Source of the DNA: Pseudomonas fluorescens
GTDB lineage: Bacteria; Pseudomonadota; Alphaproteobacteria; UBA2136; UBA6156
DNA length: 6,928 bases
Direction: 5' to 3'
NCBI GenBank assembly: GCA_003241595.1
Contig: QFOU01000065.1
Coordinates: forward strand, 1-6,928
In this document: positions 1-5,559 of the stretch, piece after piece
How the letters are laid out: each line of letters starts with the position of its first letter
Numbering within the stretch: position 1 is the stretch's first letter
Position numbers and translations under genes: made by a program
Notes under the pieces: model-generated
Told to the model about the DNA's origin: nothing
What the model saw: the letters and a program-made list of their open reading frames with translations, nothing else
The model's database searches: none

Positions 1-228
1 CAGCGTGTGGCCATTGCCCGTGCGTTGATGAACAAGCCCAAGTTGTTGTTGGCCGATGAGCCGACCGGCAACCTTGACCCGCATACGGCGGATGACGTGG
101 TGAATATGCTGTTCGGTCTTATCAAAAGCGAAGGCATGAGTGCGCTTATCGTGACCCACAATATGGAGTTGGCGGCGAAGTGCGACATCCGGTTGCGGAT
201 GGATGAGGGGCATTTGATCAAAGGCTAG
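1..228 (+). CDS. lolD: Lipoprotein-releasing system ATP-binding protein LolD, C-terminal part (5' end outside window)
   Basis: This is the last 75 codons of an ABC ATPase, read in frame from base 1, entering at the QRVAIARAL segment that follows the LSGGQ signature. It shows Walker B LLLADEP (Asp and Glu at bases 55-60), the D-loop GNLD, and the H-loop VTHNMELA, ending in RMDEGHLIKG and TAG. In the LolCDE complex, LolD powers extraction of lipoproteins from the inner membrane for transfer to LolA. The DEPTGNLDPHTAD and THNMELAAK stretches are typical of LolD rather than of FtsE or MacB, which are close relatives and the main alternatives. The Walker A half and any lolC/lolE partner would lie upstream, outside the window. 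A strong terminator follows at once, so this is the last gene of its operon. Confidence 0.85.
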   Translation, partial: QRVAIARALMNKPKLLLADEPTGNLDPHTADDVVNMLFGLIKSEGMSALIVTHNMELAAKCDIRLRMDEGHLIKG

Positions 229-243
229 TCTTGTCGTGATGAA

Positions 244-267
244 GCCCCCGCACTGCGGGGGCCTTTT
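244..267 (+). terminator. Rho-independent terminator after lolD
   Basis: A perfect 8-bp GC stem (gcccccgc at 244-251 with gcgggggc at 255-262) and a 3-nt loop are followed by CTTTT. It begins 15 bases after the lolD stop. On the other strand the run after the stem is only TTCATC, so it probably serves lolD mainly, although it also lies just past the end of the minus-strand gene at 286-573. Confidence 0.85.
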
Positions 268-285
268 CATGTTTGGACATGGATA

Positions 286-573
286 TCAGTAGGGATAGCG
301 TCGCTTTTTATTAGCGTTGTAGGCGAGGTTAAGCAGGAAGCCGCTCCCCAACAACATGAGAAATGCGATGAAGGAGGTTGTAAACCATCCGACTGATGCG
401 GGCAGTGAGAGTGGCAGGCGCGTAACGGCCAATGCGCCGACGAGCAGGCAGAACGTTGCGGCGAACATCCAGCCCCAGGGGGCCTCTTTAGCAGTGAGTG
501 CCTGGAGGCATTGCAAGCAATAGACGAACGTTGCGAGAGTGATGATGATAAGTAAAACGGACGATATAATCAT
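286..573 (-). CDS. Small hydrophobic membrane protein, unknown function (95 aa)
   Basis: I do not recognise a family. The ATG at 573-571 is chosen because AAAGGAGAGG lies just upstream on the minus strand, a strong ribosome binding site. The same frame stays open further upstream, but that extension would run into recX. Three hydrophobic segments are visible: about residues 2-22 (rich in Ile, Leu, Val, ending in YCLQC), 33-54 (WGWMFAATF followed by LLVGALAV) and 62-85. A short basic tail, NKKRRYPY, follows. The first segment could be a signal anchor, so two or three membrane passes are possible. By the positive-inside rule the C-terminus is probably cytoplasmic. The gene is divergent from recX, with only 54 bases between the two start codons, so the promoters must be close or overlapping. 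Confidence 0.7.
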   Translation of the reverse strand: MIISSVLLIIITLATFVYCLQCLQALTAKEAPWGWMFAATFCLLVGALAVTRLPLSLPASVGWFTTSFIAFLMLLGSGFLLNLAYNANKKRRYPY

Positions 574-627
574 GTTCCTCTCCTTTCTGGGTTGAGGTAG
601 ACACAAAAAGACCTTACCCTGCATACA

Positions 628-1182
628 ATGGAAAAACAACTTTTTAAGCCTAAAGCCACCACCAAGCCCTTGAAGCCTATCGCGGATTACGCGTTGGCGA
701 TTGTGGCTAAGCGTGAGCATTCGGTGGCTGAATTAACGCGCAAGTTGCGTACCAAGGGGTATGGCAAAGCTGAGACCGAGGCATTGGTTGCCGATTTTAA
801 AGGGCGTAATTATGTAAATGATGCCCGATTTGCCAGTGCGCGTGCCCGCACGCGCGCCGAACACAGCAAGTGGGGTGAGGGGCGTATTAAGCAAGAGTTG
901 GCCCTGAGTGGTGTGGATAAAGGGCTTGCCGCCAGCGCTCTAGGAGAAGTGAGCGAGCATCATGACTGGTTGGCGGCTGCGACGAAGCTTGTGAAGCGGC
1001 GTTTCCCCAAACCCTTGCCTGAGCGGAATGACGCTGACCCTGCGTTGACGGGTGTTGAGTTTATGAAAGAGCTTCAGAAGGAAAAGGCCAAGAGGGTCAA
1101 TTTCTTGCTACGGCGCGGCTTTAGCATGGGGCAGGCAGTGACGGCGCTGGGCTTGTCTCAGGATGAGGATTATACAGAGTAG
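628..1182 (+). CDS. recX: RecX-family regulatory protein (184 aa)
   Basis: RecX binds RecA filaments in the cytoplasm and modulates, usually dampens, recombination and SOS signalling. The protein is helical and has the tandem three-helix repeats of the family. Repeat 1 covers about residues 19-72 (AIVAKREHSVAELTRKL, then the NYVNDARFA motif). Repeat 2 covers about 78-110 (KWGEGRIKQEL, G-V-D). Repeat 3 covers about 113-176 (WLAAATKLVKRRF, then KRVNFLLRRGFSMGQAV). The length is slightly above the usual 150-170 aa because of an N-terminal tail and a short linker at about 130-147. No recA is adjacent, unlike the common recA-recX arrangement. The first ATG has no visible Shine-Dalgarno sequence, and an in-frame stop at 598-600 limits upstream extension. 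A TTG at 670 would remove the poorly conserved tail, so the start is uncertain. Confidence 0.85.
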   Translation: MEKQLFKPKATTKPLKPIADYALAIVAKREHSVAELTRKLRTKGYGKAETEALVADFKGRNYVNDARFASARARTRAEHSKWGEGRIKQELALSGVDKGLAASALGEVSEHHDWLAAATKLVKRRFPKPLPERNDADPALTGVEFMKELQKEKAKRVNFLLRRGFSMGQAVTALGLSQDEDYTE

Positions 1183-1187
1183 ATACA

Positions 1188-1214
1188 AAGAAACCGGCTT
1201 GCGCCGGTTCTTTT
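1188..1214. terminator. Bidirectional hairpin terminator between recX and the convergent orphan gene
   Basis: A 7-bp stem (aaccggc 1192-1198 with gccggtt 1203-1209) and a TTGC loop are flanked by AAAGA on the left and CTTTT on the right. It therefore has a T-rich tail on either strand. It sits 9 bases after the recX stop and 13 bases beyond the minus-strand stop at 1223. Confidence 0.8.
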
Positions 1215-1222
1215 GAAAGAGG

Positions 1223-1606
1223 TTAATCGAAATACGGCAACATTTCGAGCCGATGTTTATATTGGCGCTGGAGCACTTTGGGATTTTCATCGCAGAGTGT
1301 AGCGCGGATCGCGACTTCCATGAGCCGGCTGTAGTTGCGTATGACATGGGGTTGGACGTAGCCGAGTGCAATGAGTTGATTCATCAGGCCTTCGAACACC
1401 GTCATATCGCGCATGCATTTACTTTCCGGGTAGATATTTCCATCGGTAATGATGCAGAGGCAGCAATCGCGGATACCTGTCATTATATATTGAATGGTAT
1501 GTGAATCCGAGAGGCAATTGAGAGAGAGCGGCCAGTTGTAGAGTTCTTCTATAATGACGTCGGCGTCGAAGGAGTAGGGTCTGTGGGGGGTGGATGGATG
1601 CGACAT
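1223..1606 (-). CDS. Hypothetical cysteine-rich cytoplasmic protein (127 aa)
   Basis: No family recognised. It is judged real because it starts at an ATG (1606-1604) preceded by GGAG seven bases upstream, ends at TAA, and is followed directly by a shared terminator. There is no signal peptide and no membrane segment. The composition is mixed, with six cysteines: C31, C48, C49, C51, C64 and C105. The CC-x-C cluster with C64 could bind a metal or be redox active, but only one His (H37) lies near it and no standard zinc-finger spacing is present. The second half (about 65-120) looks helical, with the EGLMNQLIALGY and YSRLMEVAIRATL stretches. It is convergent with recX and divergent from the ABC exporter. 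An overlapping plus-strand frame at 1253-1504 is less convincing because it has no ribosome binding site. Confidence 0.6.
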   Translation of the reverse strand: MSHPSTPHRPYSFDADVIIEELYNWPLSLNCLSDSHTIQYIMTGIRDCCLCIITDGNIYPESKCMRDMTVFEGLMNQLIALGYVQPHVIRNYSRLMEVAIRATLCDENPKVLQRQYKHRLEMLPYFD

Positions 1607-1635
1607 GATGTTGCTCCGTGTACGAAAAGGCCCGA

Positions 1636-1657
1636 TTTATAAAAGTTATCGTATATC
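1636..1657. promoter_or_regulatory. AT-rich island, possible divergent promoter elements
   Basis: This short stretch contains tttataaa (1636-1643) and TATATC (1652-1657) in an otherwise GC-richer gap between two divergent genes. Both are -10-like, but I find no good -35 hexamer at 16-18 bases on either strand. A promoter for the exporter, the orphan gene or both is expected here; which base is used cannot be read from the sequence. Confidence 0.3.
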
Positions 1658-1724
1658 TTGGTGGGGACGATGTAAAGCCGAGGTTAGGCTTGATTTAGGC
1701 CGGTTTGGGGCGTACAAACTTGGC

Positions 1725-3509
1725 GTGATCTCATCTCGATTCCGGGGCAGTCGTCCCCCTGCCAAAAAGCCTTCTCCGAAGGTAACCCAGCGCTTTTTAC
1801 GTGAATTGGTACGGCCTTATTTCTGGCCGTTGTTAGGTGGTAGTTTGATGCTGGTGGTGACTGCCGGGGCCATGCTGGCTTTGCCACAGTACCTGCGTCA
1901 TATGTTCGATACCGCCCTTAAGAGCGGGGATACGGCGCAATTGGCCAAATTGGCGGCCATGATGTTTGGCACCGTGTGCATCATGGTGGTGAGTATCTTT
2001 TTAAGAACGCGTTTGATCCAGTTCAGTTCGACCGCTGTATTGTGCGAATTGCGCAACCGTTTGACCAACAGTTTGCTGAAGCAGGATGTGCTGTTCTTTG
2101 AAACGCGGGCTTCGGGCGAGATCGTGTCGCGGTTGACCTCGGACACCGGTGCGTTCCGTGAGTTTTTGAGCTTAGCGGCTCCGCAGTTGGTGCGGGGGAT
2201 GTTTTTAGGTGTAGGCACCATTCTGGCCCTGCTTTATACCAGTCCCAGTTTGACGTTATTGTTGTTGTTGGCGGGTGCTCCTATCGGGTTGATGGGCAAG
2301 TTTTTAGGTGAACGTATTCGTAAGAACGTGCGCAAGCAGCAGGATAATATCGCCTTGTATGGAGCGATGATCGAAGAGACTGTGACGAATATTCGCACCA
2401 TTCTGGCATTCAACCAGCAGCCGGTATTGAGCCAGCGCTTTTTAGACCAGACCGATGAAATGCGTGTGTTGGGCAATAAGCTGGCGCTGACCCGCAGCGG
2501 CTTTGTGGCCGTGAATGTGGTGATTGGTTTTTCGGCGCTCATCGGTGTGGTGTGGCTGGGTGGTTTGCGCGTTATGGATGGCACCCTGACGCTGGGAGAT
2601 ATGATGGCGTTTTTGCTCTATTTGGCATTTTTGGCGGATGCGGCAGGGAATGTGACCAATTTCTGGCCCGCATGGCAGGGGGTGTTGGGAGCGACCGAGC
2701 GTATAATCGCCATTTTGGATACCAAGCCGTTGATCGTTGAGCCGAAAAAAGCCAAAGCTTTGCCTGTGGCCAAAGGTGGGCGCCAAATCACTTTGGATAA
2801 TGTGCGCTATGTGTACCCCGCACGACCGGATGTGGCGGCGTTAGATGGTGTTAAGCTGAGTATTAAAGCTGGTGAGCACATTGCGGTGGTGGGGCCGAGC
2901 GGGGCGGGGAAATCGACGCTCTTCCGGTTACTGTTACGTTTGGACGATGTGAACGCGGGTGGAATTGGTATTGATGGCGTAGATTTGCGGGACATTACGT
3001 TGATGGAGCTGCGTAAGCAGTTTGCGTTGGTGGCACAGGATACGCCGCTGTTTAGTGGGACGGTGGCCGATAATGTACGTTTTTCCAAACCTGAAGCAAC
3101 AGATGCTGAGATGTGGGCGGCACTGGATGCTGCGCAGGCCAAAGCATTTGTAACTGCGTTGCCGAAAGGCTTGAATACCCAAGTGGGTGAGAAGGGTGTC
3201 CAGCTTTCCGGTGGGCAGAAGCAGAGACTGGCCATTGCGCGGGCTATTCTGGCTGGGGCGCCTGTACTATTGTTGGATGAAGCGACGGCGCATTTGGATA
3301 GTGAATCGGAAGCAGGTATTCAGAAGGCATTAGTGGAAGTGGGTAAGGGCAAGACGGTGATTACGATTGCGCACCGGCTTTCCACCGTGAAAAGTGCCGA
3401 CCGCATTGTGGTGATGGACAAGGGCCGGATTGTGGCCGTGGGTTCGCATAATGAACTGATGAAGAGCAGTGCGCTGTACAAAGCCTTGGCGGCGCTTCAG
3501 TTGGGTTAG
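1725..3509 (+). CDS. ABC exporter half-transporter (fused membrane and ATPase domains), MsbA/LmrA-like
   Basis: An inner-membrane type I (ABCB-like) exporter that should work as a dimer and move a lipid, drug or other hydrophobic substrate outward; the substrate cannot be told from sequence. Numbering from the GTG at 1725 (594 aa), the membrane domain covers about residues 30-325, with helices near 34-54, 78-98, 155-172, 174-190, 262-282 and 290-310. The ATPase domain has Walker A GPSGAGKST (390-398), Q-loop Q438, signature LSGGQ (494-498), Walker B LLLDE (catalytic E519), D-loop HLDS and H-loop H550. All catalytic residues are present, so it looks active. The frame is open back to an ATG at 1590, but that start overlaps the divergent gene and adds 45 residues unlike the family. 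The GTG gives a usual family length, though it lacks a clear ribosome binding site. Confidence 0.88.
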   Translation: MISSRFRGSRPPAKKPSPKVTQRFLRELVRPYFWPLLGGSLMLVVTAGAMLALPQYLRHMFDTALKSGDTAQLAKLAAMMFGTVCIMVVSIFLRTRLIQFSSTAVLCELRNRLTNSLLKQDVLFFETRASGEIVSRLTSDTGAFREFLSLAAPQLVRGMFLGVGTILALLYTSPSLTLLLLLAGAPIGLMGKFLGERIRKNVRKQQDNIALYGAMIEETVTNIRTILAFNQQPVLSQRFLDQTDEMRVLGNKLALTRSGFVAVNVVIGFSALIGVVWLGGLRVMDGTLTLGDMMAFLLYLAFLADAAGNVTNFWPAWQGVLGATERIIAILDTKPLIVEPKKAKALPVAKGGRQITLDNVRYVYPARPDVAALDGVKLSIKAGEHIAVVGPSGAGKSTLFRLLLRLDDVNAGGIGIDGVDLRDITLMELRKQFALVAQDTPLFSGTVADNVRFSKPEATDAEMWAALDAAQAKAFVTALPKGLNTQVGEKGVQLSGGQKQRLAIARAILAGAPVLLLDEATAHLDSESEAGIQKALVEVGKGKTVITIAHRLSTVKSADRIVVMDKGRIVAVGSHNELMKSSALYKALAALQLG

Positions 3510-3521
3510 GCTAAAAATGGA

Positions 3522-3554
3522 AAGCGCCCTGTAGCATCATGCTAGAGGGCGTTT
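3522..3554. terminator. Hairpin terminator between convergent exporter and 54-aa gene
   Basis: A long imperfect hairpin: cgccct (3525-3530) pairs with agggcg (3546-3551), and tagca (3532-3536) pairs with tgcta (3540-3544), with one G-G mismatch and a 3-nt loop. The outer AA/TT adds pairs. The plus-strand tail is TTTCGAT, and the minus-strand tail is CTTTCCATTTTTAG, so it can stop transcription from both sides. Confidence 0.7.
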
Positions 3555-3569
3555 CGATATCAGGGCCGT

Positions 3570-3734
3570 TCAGGCTGCGCGTTCGAGCTGTGCGATTTCC
3601 GTTTTGATGGTTTTTACCATCTTTTCGGTATCGAGTTGGCTCAGAGTCGTTTCGCTGCAGAGGCTCTTGTTGCGCACTCTTTCGAGTACTGCAAGTTCAC
3701 GCTTCAGTTCAGCGATTCGTGTTTCATTCAGCAT
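3570..3734 (-). CDS. Small charged helical protein, likely coiled coil (54 aa)
   Basis: Unrecognised. The ATG at 3734-3732 is preceded by AAAAGGAA with about 8 bases of spacing, and the frame ends in TGA at 3572-3570. The sequence begins MLNETRIAELKRELAVLERV and ends IKTEIAQLERAA. Leu/Ile/Val recur with heptad-like spacing between charged residues, broken by a SCSETT-like polar stretch near 24-31 (SLCSETTL) that could be the turn of a helical hairpin. There is one cysteine (C26) and no membrane segment. It lies downstream of dppC on the same strand with a 107-base gap, and a well-formed promoter plus a terminator make it a likely independent unit. It could be a structural or regulatory small protein; nothing in it points to a toxin or antitoxin. 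Confidence 0.6.
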   Translation of the reverse strand: MLNETRIAELKRELAVLERVRNKSLCSETTLSQLDTEKMVKTIKTEIAQLERAA

Positions 3735-3803
3735 GTGAGAGTTCCTTTTCTTAAGATTTAAGAGGAGGGATACCCTGTTTTTAAAGATTATAAGATTTTG
3801 TTA

Positions 3804-3839
3804 TGGAGTTTATATAGGCCGATGGGGAAGGTATTTCAA
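3804..3839 (-). promoter_or_regulatory. Sigma70-like promoter for the 54-aa gene
   Basis: On the minus strand, TTGAAA (3839-3834) and TATATA (3816-3811) are separated by exactly 17 bases, giving a predicted start near 3804 and a leader of about 70 bases. A second perfect -10-like TATAAT lies further down at 3793-3788, but has no matching -35. The -35 box is 3 bases beyond the dppC stop codon. Confidence 0.6.
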
Positions 3840-3841
3840 GC

Positions 3842-4657
3842 CTAGCGGGTGGGGCGACCGCCTTCGGCGAGGAGGGTGAAGCCGAGGACAGCCACGATAA
3901 TGGCGAGGCCGGGGAAGGTGATGAGCCACCACGCGGCTTCGATCACGGCTTTACCTTCGGTCAGCATGGCACCCCAACTGGCTGTGGGCGGTTGAACGCC
4001 GAGGCCCAGATAGCTGAGGCCGGCTTCGGTAAGGATAGCGCCGGCGAGGCCGAGGCTCATGCTGGTAATGACGGGGGGAAGGGCGTTGGGCAGGATGTGG
4101 CGGAGGGCTTTGCGGGTGGAGCGGGTTCCGGCAAGTGTGGCGGCTTCGATAAAGCTGCGGCCACGAAGGGAGAGGACTTCGGCGCGGACGAGGCGGGCGA
4201 TGCCCATCCAGCCGGTGGCGCCGATGACGATCATGACGTTCATTAAAGAAGGGGTGAGGAACGCGATGACGGCCAGAATGAGGAAGATAGTGGGAAAGCA
4301 GAGCATGACGTCGGTGGCGCGCATCAGGAAGCCATCCAGCCATTTTGGCCCCATGCCTGCGCCAGTGCCGATGAGGATGCCCAGACCGGTGGCGAGGCCG
4401 ACGGCAACCAGACCGACGCTGAGGCTGGTGCGGGCGCCGTAGAGCAAGCGGGTAAGGACGTCGCGACCGAGGCCATCGGTACCCAAGAGGAAGCTTGCGC
4501 TTGGTTCGCGGAGAACATCGTAGAGATGGAGGTCATTTGGGCCATAAGGAGTGAGCCATGGGGCGAGAGTGGCGGCGAGCACGGTCAGTACCACGAGAGT
4601 AAGGCCCGCAACGCGCCATGCACTGAGGGACTTAAAGAAATTTAGGGCTGTGAGCAT
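3842..4657 (-). CDS. Peptide/nickel-type ABC importer permease, DppC/OppC family (271 aa)
   Basis: One of the two inner-membrane channel subunits of a Dpp/Opp/Nik-type importer. After a short cytoplasmic N-terminus and the first helix (about 16-37) comes the family signature LLGTDGLGRDVLTRLLYGAR (57-76), then helices near 80-100, 118-135, 138-156, 197-215 and 246-264. The ATPase-contacting EAA loop is at 171-191 (EAATLAG, then HILPN), followed by LTEAGLSYLGLG. The C-terminus ends GGRPTR, a few residues short of the usual GLRDALDPR tail, but the fold should be complete. The ATG at 4657-4655 has no clear ribosome binding site. Its expected partner dppB lies upstream on the same strand, yet separated by 902 bases and an opposite-strand gene, so dppC probably needs its own promoter. 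The substrate (dipeptide, oligopeptide, nickel or other) cannot be decided. Confidence 0.87.
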   Translation of the reverse strand: MLTALNFFKSLSAWRVAGLTLVVLTVLAATLAPWLTPYGPNDLHLYDVLREPSASFLLGTDGLGRDVLTRLLYGARTSLSVGLVAVGLATGLGILIGTGAGMGPKWLDGFLMRATDVMLCFPTIFLILAVIAFLTPSLMNVMIVIGATGWMGIARLVRAEVLSLRGRSFIEAATLAGTRSTRKALRHILPNALPPVITSMSLGLAGAILTEAGLSYLGLGVQPPTASWGAMLTEGKAVIEAAWWLITFPGLAIIVAVLGFTLLAEGGRPTR

Positions 4658-4696
4658 GGCCCGAGTTTAACGCTGCTGATGAGATAAGCAAGGCGG

Positions 4697-4725
4697 TTGC
4701 GCGATGTGGCTGCGTTGTTTCTAAT
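4697..4725 (+). promoter_or_regulatory. Possible promoter for the HNH-family gene
   Basis: TTGCGC (4697-4702) and TCTAAT (4720-4725) are spaced by 17 bases. The -10 matches consensus at 5 of 6 positions, but the -35 at only 3. The predicted start is near 4732, about 54 bases before the ATG. A minus-strand promoter for dppC should share this 128-base gap; I find no good candidate for it. Confidence 0.35.
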
Positions 4726-4785
4726 CCGTATGACGAAAGTCGCGCATCATCCTCCCTCAATTTTGATTTTCTGCGAGGTGTTAAC

Positions 4786-5502
4786 ATGCCTGAATCCTCC
4801 CCAGGACTTGACCGAAGTATGCTGAAAAGCGGACTGCATGGTCATGCGACGCTGGTTCTCGGGTCTCATGAAGAGCCGATGACCTACCCCCTGACTTCGG
4901 TCAATGCCAAGGCGACTGTCGGTATGATCATGCGTGAGCATGCCGAGCCGGTTGCGTGGTCTGACCGATACCTCTTCAGGGGTGAGCAAGAGCCTTACCG
5001 GTTGCCCAGCGTTATCAGGATGAACCACAACGTGGACTTTCTGCATAATGTGCTGACGGGTAAACCGGTGCGGTACTCGCCTATCAACCTTGCCATACGT
5101 GACGAGTATATCTGTCATTACTCGGGACGTGAGGTGATGTGGGCGCATGACGACCCGCTGTACCGGGCGACCATGGATCATGTTTATCCTTCCGGTCAGG
5201 AAGGTGAAAACTGGACATGGTGGAATGCGTTGCTGGCCTCGGAAGAGCGTAATAACAAGAAAGGCAACCGGACCCCGAGGCAAGCTGATATGTGGCCGTT
5301 GGTAGCCCCATGGGAGCCTTCTGCACCGGATATGCTGTTTTTGCATGCTGAACGGTGGCGGGGTCTGGGTCATATTCCGGAAGAATGGTTGTTCTTTCTG
5401 GAGAAAGTGAAGCCTACGGCCAAAGTGGAGCGTGTGCGCGAGCTGCGCGCGCGGGCTCTGGAAGAGTTGCGGGGTGAGTCGACAACTTATCTGGCAGCGT
5501 AA
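4786..5502 (+). CDS. HNH endonuclease-family protein with degenerate zinc site (238 aa)
   Basis: Recognisable as a solitary HNH nuclease of the COG1403/McrA-like group. The N-terminal part (20-80) matches the region that precedes the nuclease domain in these proteins: LVLGSHEEP, then KATVGMI, then LPSVIRM. The HNH core follows: RDEYICHYSG (105-114), the metal/catalytic MDHVYP (D131, H132), the central Asn in WWNALLA (N147), and NNKKGNRTP (156-164). Family members usually carry two CxxC zinc pairs. Here only C110 remains; its partner is S113, and the second pair is replaced by S152 and R155. Catalytic-type residues are kept, so it may still cut DNA with a differently stabilised fold, or may have become a DNA-binding protein. 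GAGGTG lies about 5 bases before the ATG, fixing the start. It is divergent from dppC and convergent with dppB. Confidence 0.72.
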   Translation: MPESSPGLDRSMLKSGLHGHATLVLGSHEEPMTYPLTSVNAKATVGMIMREHAEPVAWSDRYLFRGEQEPYRLPSVIRMNHNVDFLHNVLTGKPVRYSPINLAIRDEYICHYSGREVMWAHDDPLYRATMDHVYPSGQEGENWTWWNALLASEERNNKKGNRTPRQADMWPLVAPWEPSAPDMLFLHAERWRGLGHIPEEWLFFLEKVKPTAKVERVRELRARALEELRGESTTYLAA

Positions 5503-5511
5503 TGCTTAATG

Positions 5512-5545
5512 AATAACCCCGGCTGTAGTGGCCGGGGTTATTTTT
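5512..5545 (+). terminator. Strong rho-independent terminator after the HNH-family gene
   Basis: A perfect 10-bp stem (taaccccggc 5514-5523 with gccggggtta 5531-5540), extendable by two A-T pairs, has a 7-nt loop and is followed by TTTTT. It starts 10 bases after the stop. It lies between convergent genes, 15 bases from the dppB stop, but the T-tract is only good for the plus strand. Confidence 0.9.
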
Positions 5546-5559
5546 GTGCCTTAGAAAGG

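Noticed and set aside
574..720. Upstream extension of the 95-aa membrane protein to a 144-aa form
   Set aside because: It overlaps the recX start, the added residues are polar and unlike a leader, and the strong ribosome binding site sits at the internal ATG (573).
1253..1504. 83-aa plus-strand open frame opposite the cysteine-rich orphan
   Set aside because: No ribosome binding site, and it ends inside the orphan gene with no terminator. The minus-strand gene has both signals, though a real plus-strand product cannot be fully excluded.
2258..2272. ttgttgttg run as a microsatellite
   Set aside because: It is only a few leucine codons in a transmembrane helix of the exporter.
1898..3235. Several minus-strand open frames of 82-142 aa
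   Set aside because: All are antisense to the ABC exporter, whose complete motif set fixes the coding strand.
3992..4442. Two plus-strand open frames rich in Gly/Ala or Arg/Met
   Set aside because: They are shadows of dppC, which has the full permease signature on the minus strand.
4747..5373. 208-aa minus-strand open frame
   Set aside because: It is antisense to the HNH-family gene, whose motifs and ribosome binding site are clear; the product is rich in His, Arg and Pro and resembles nothing.
4786..5502. HNH gene as part of a restriction or phage-defence island
   Set aside because: No methyltransferase, helicase or other defence gene is adjacent; the neighbours are transporter and housekeeping genes.
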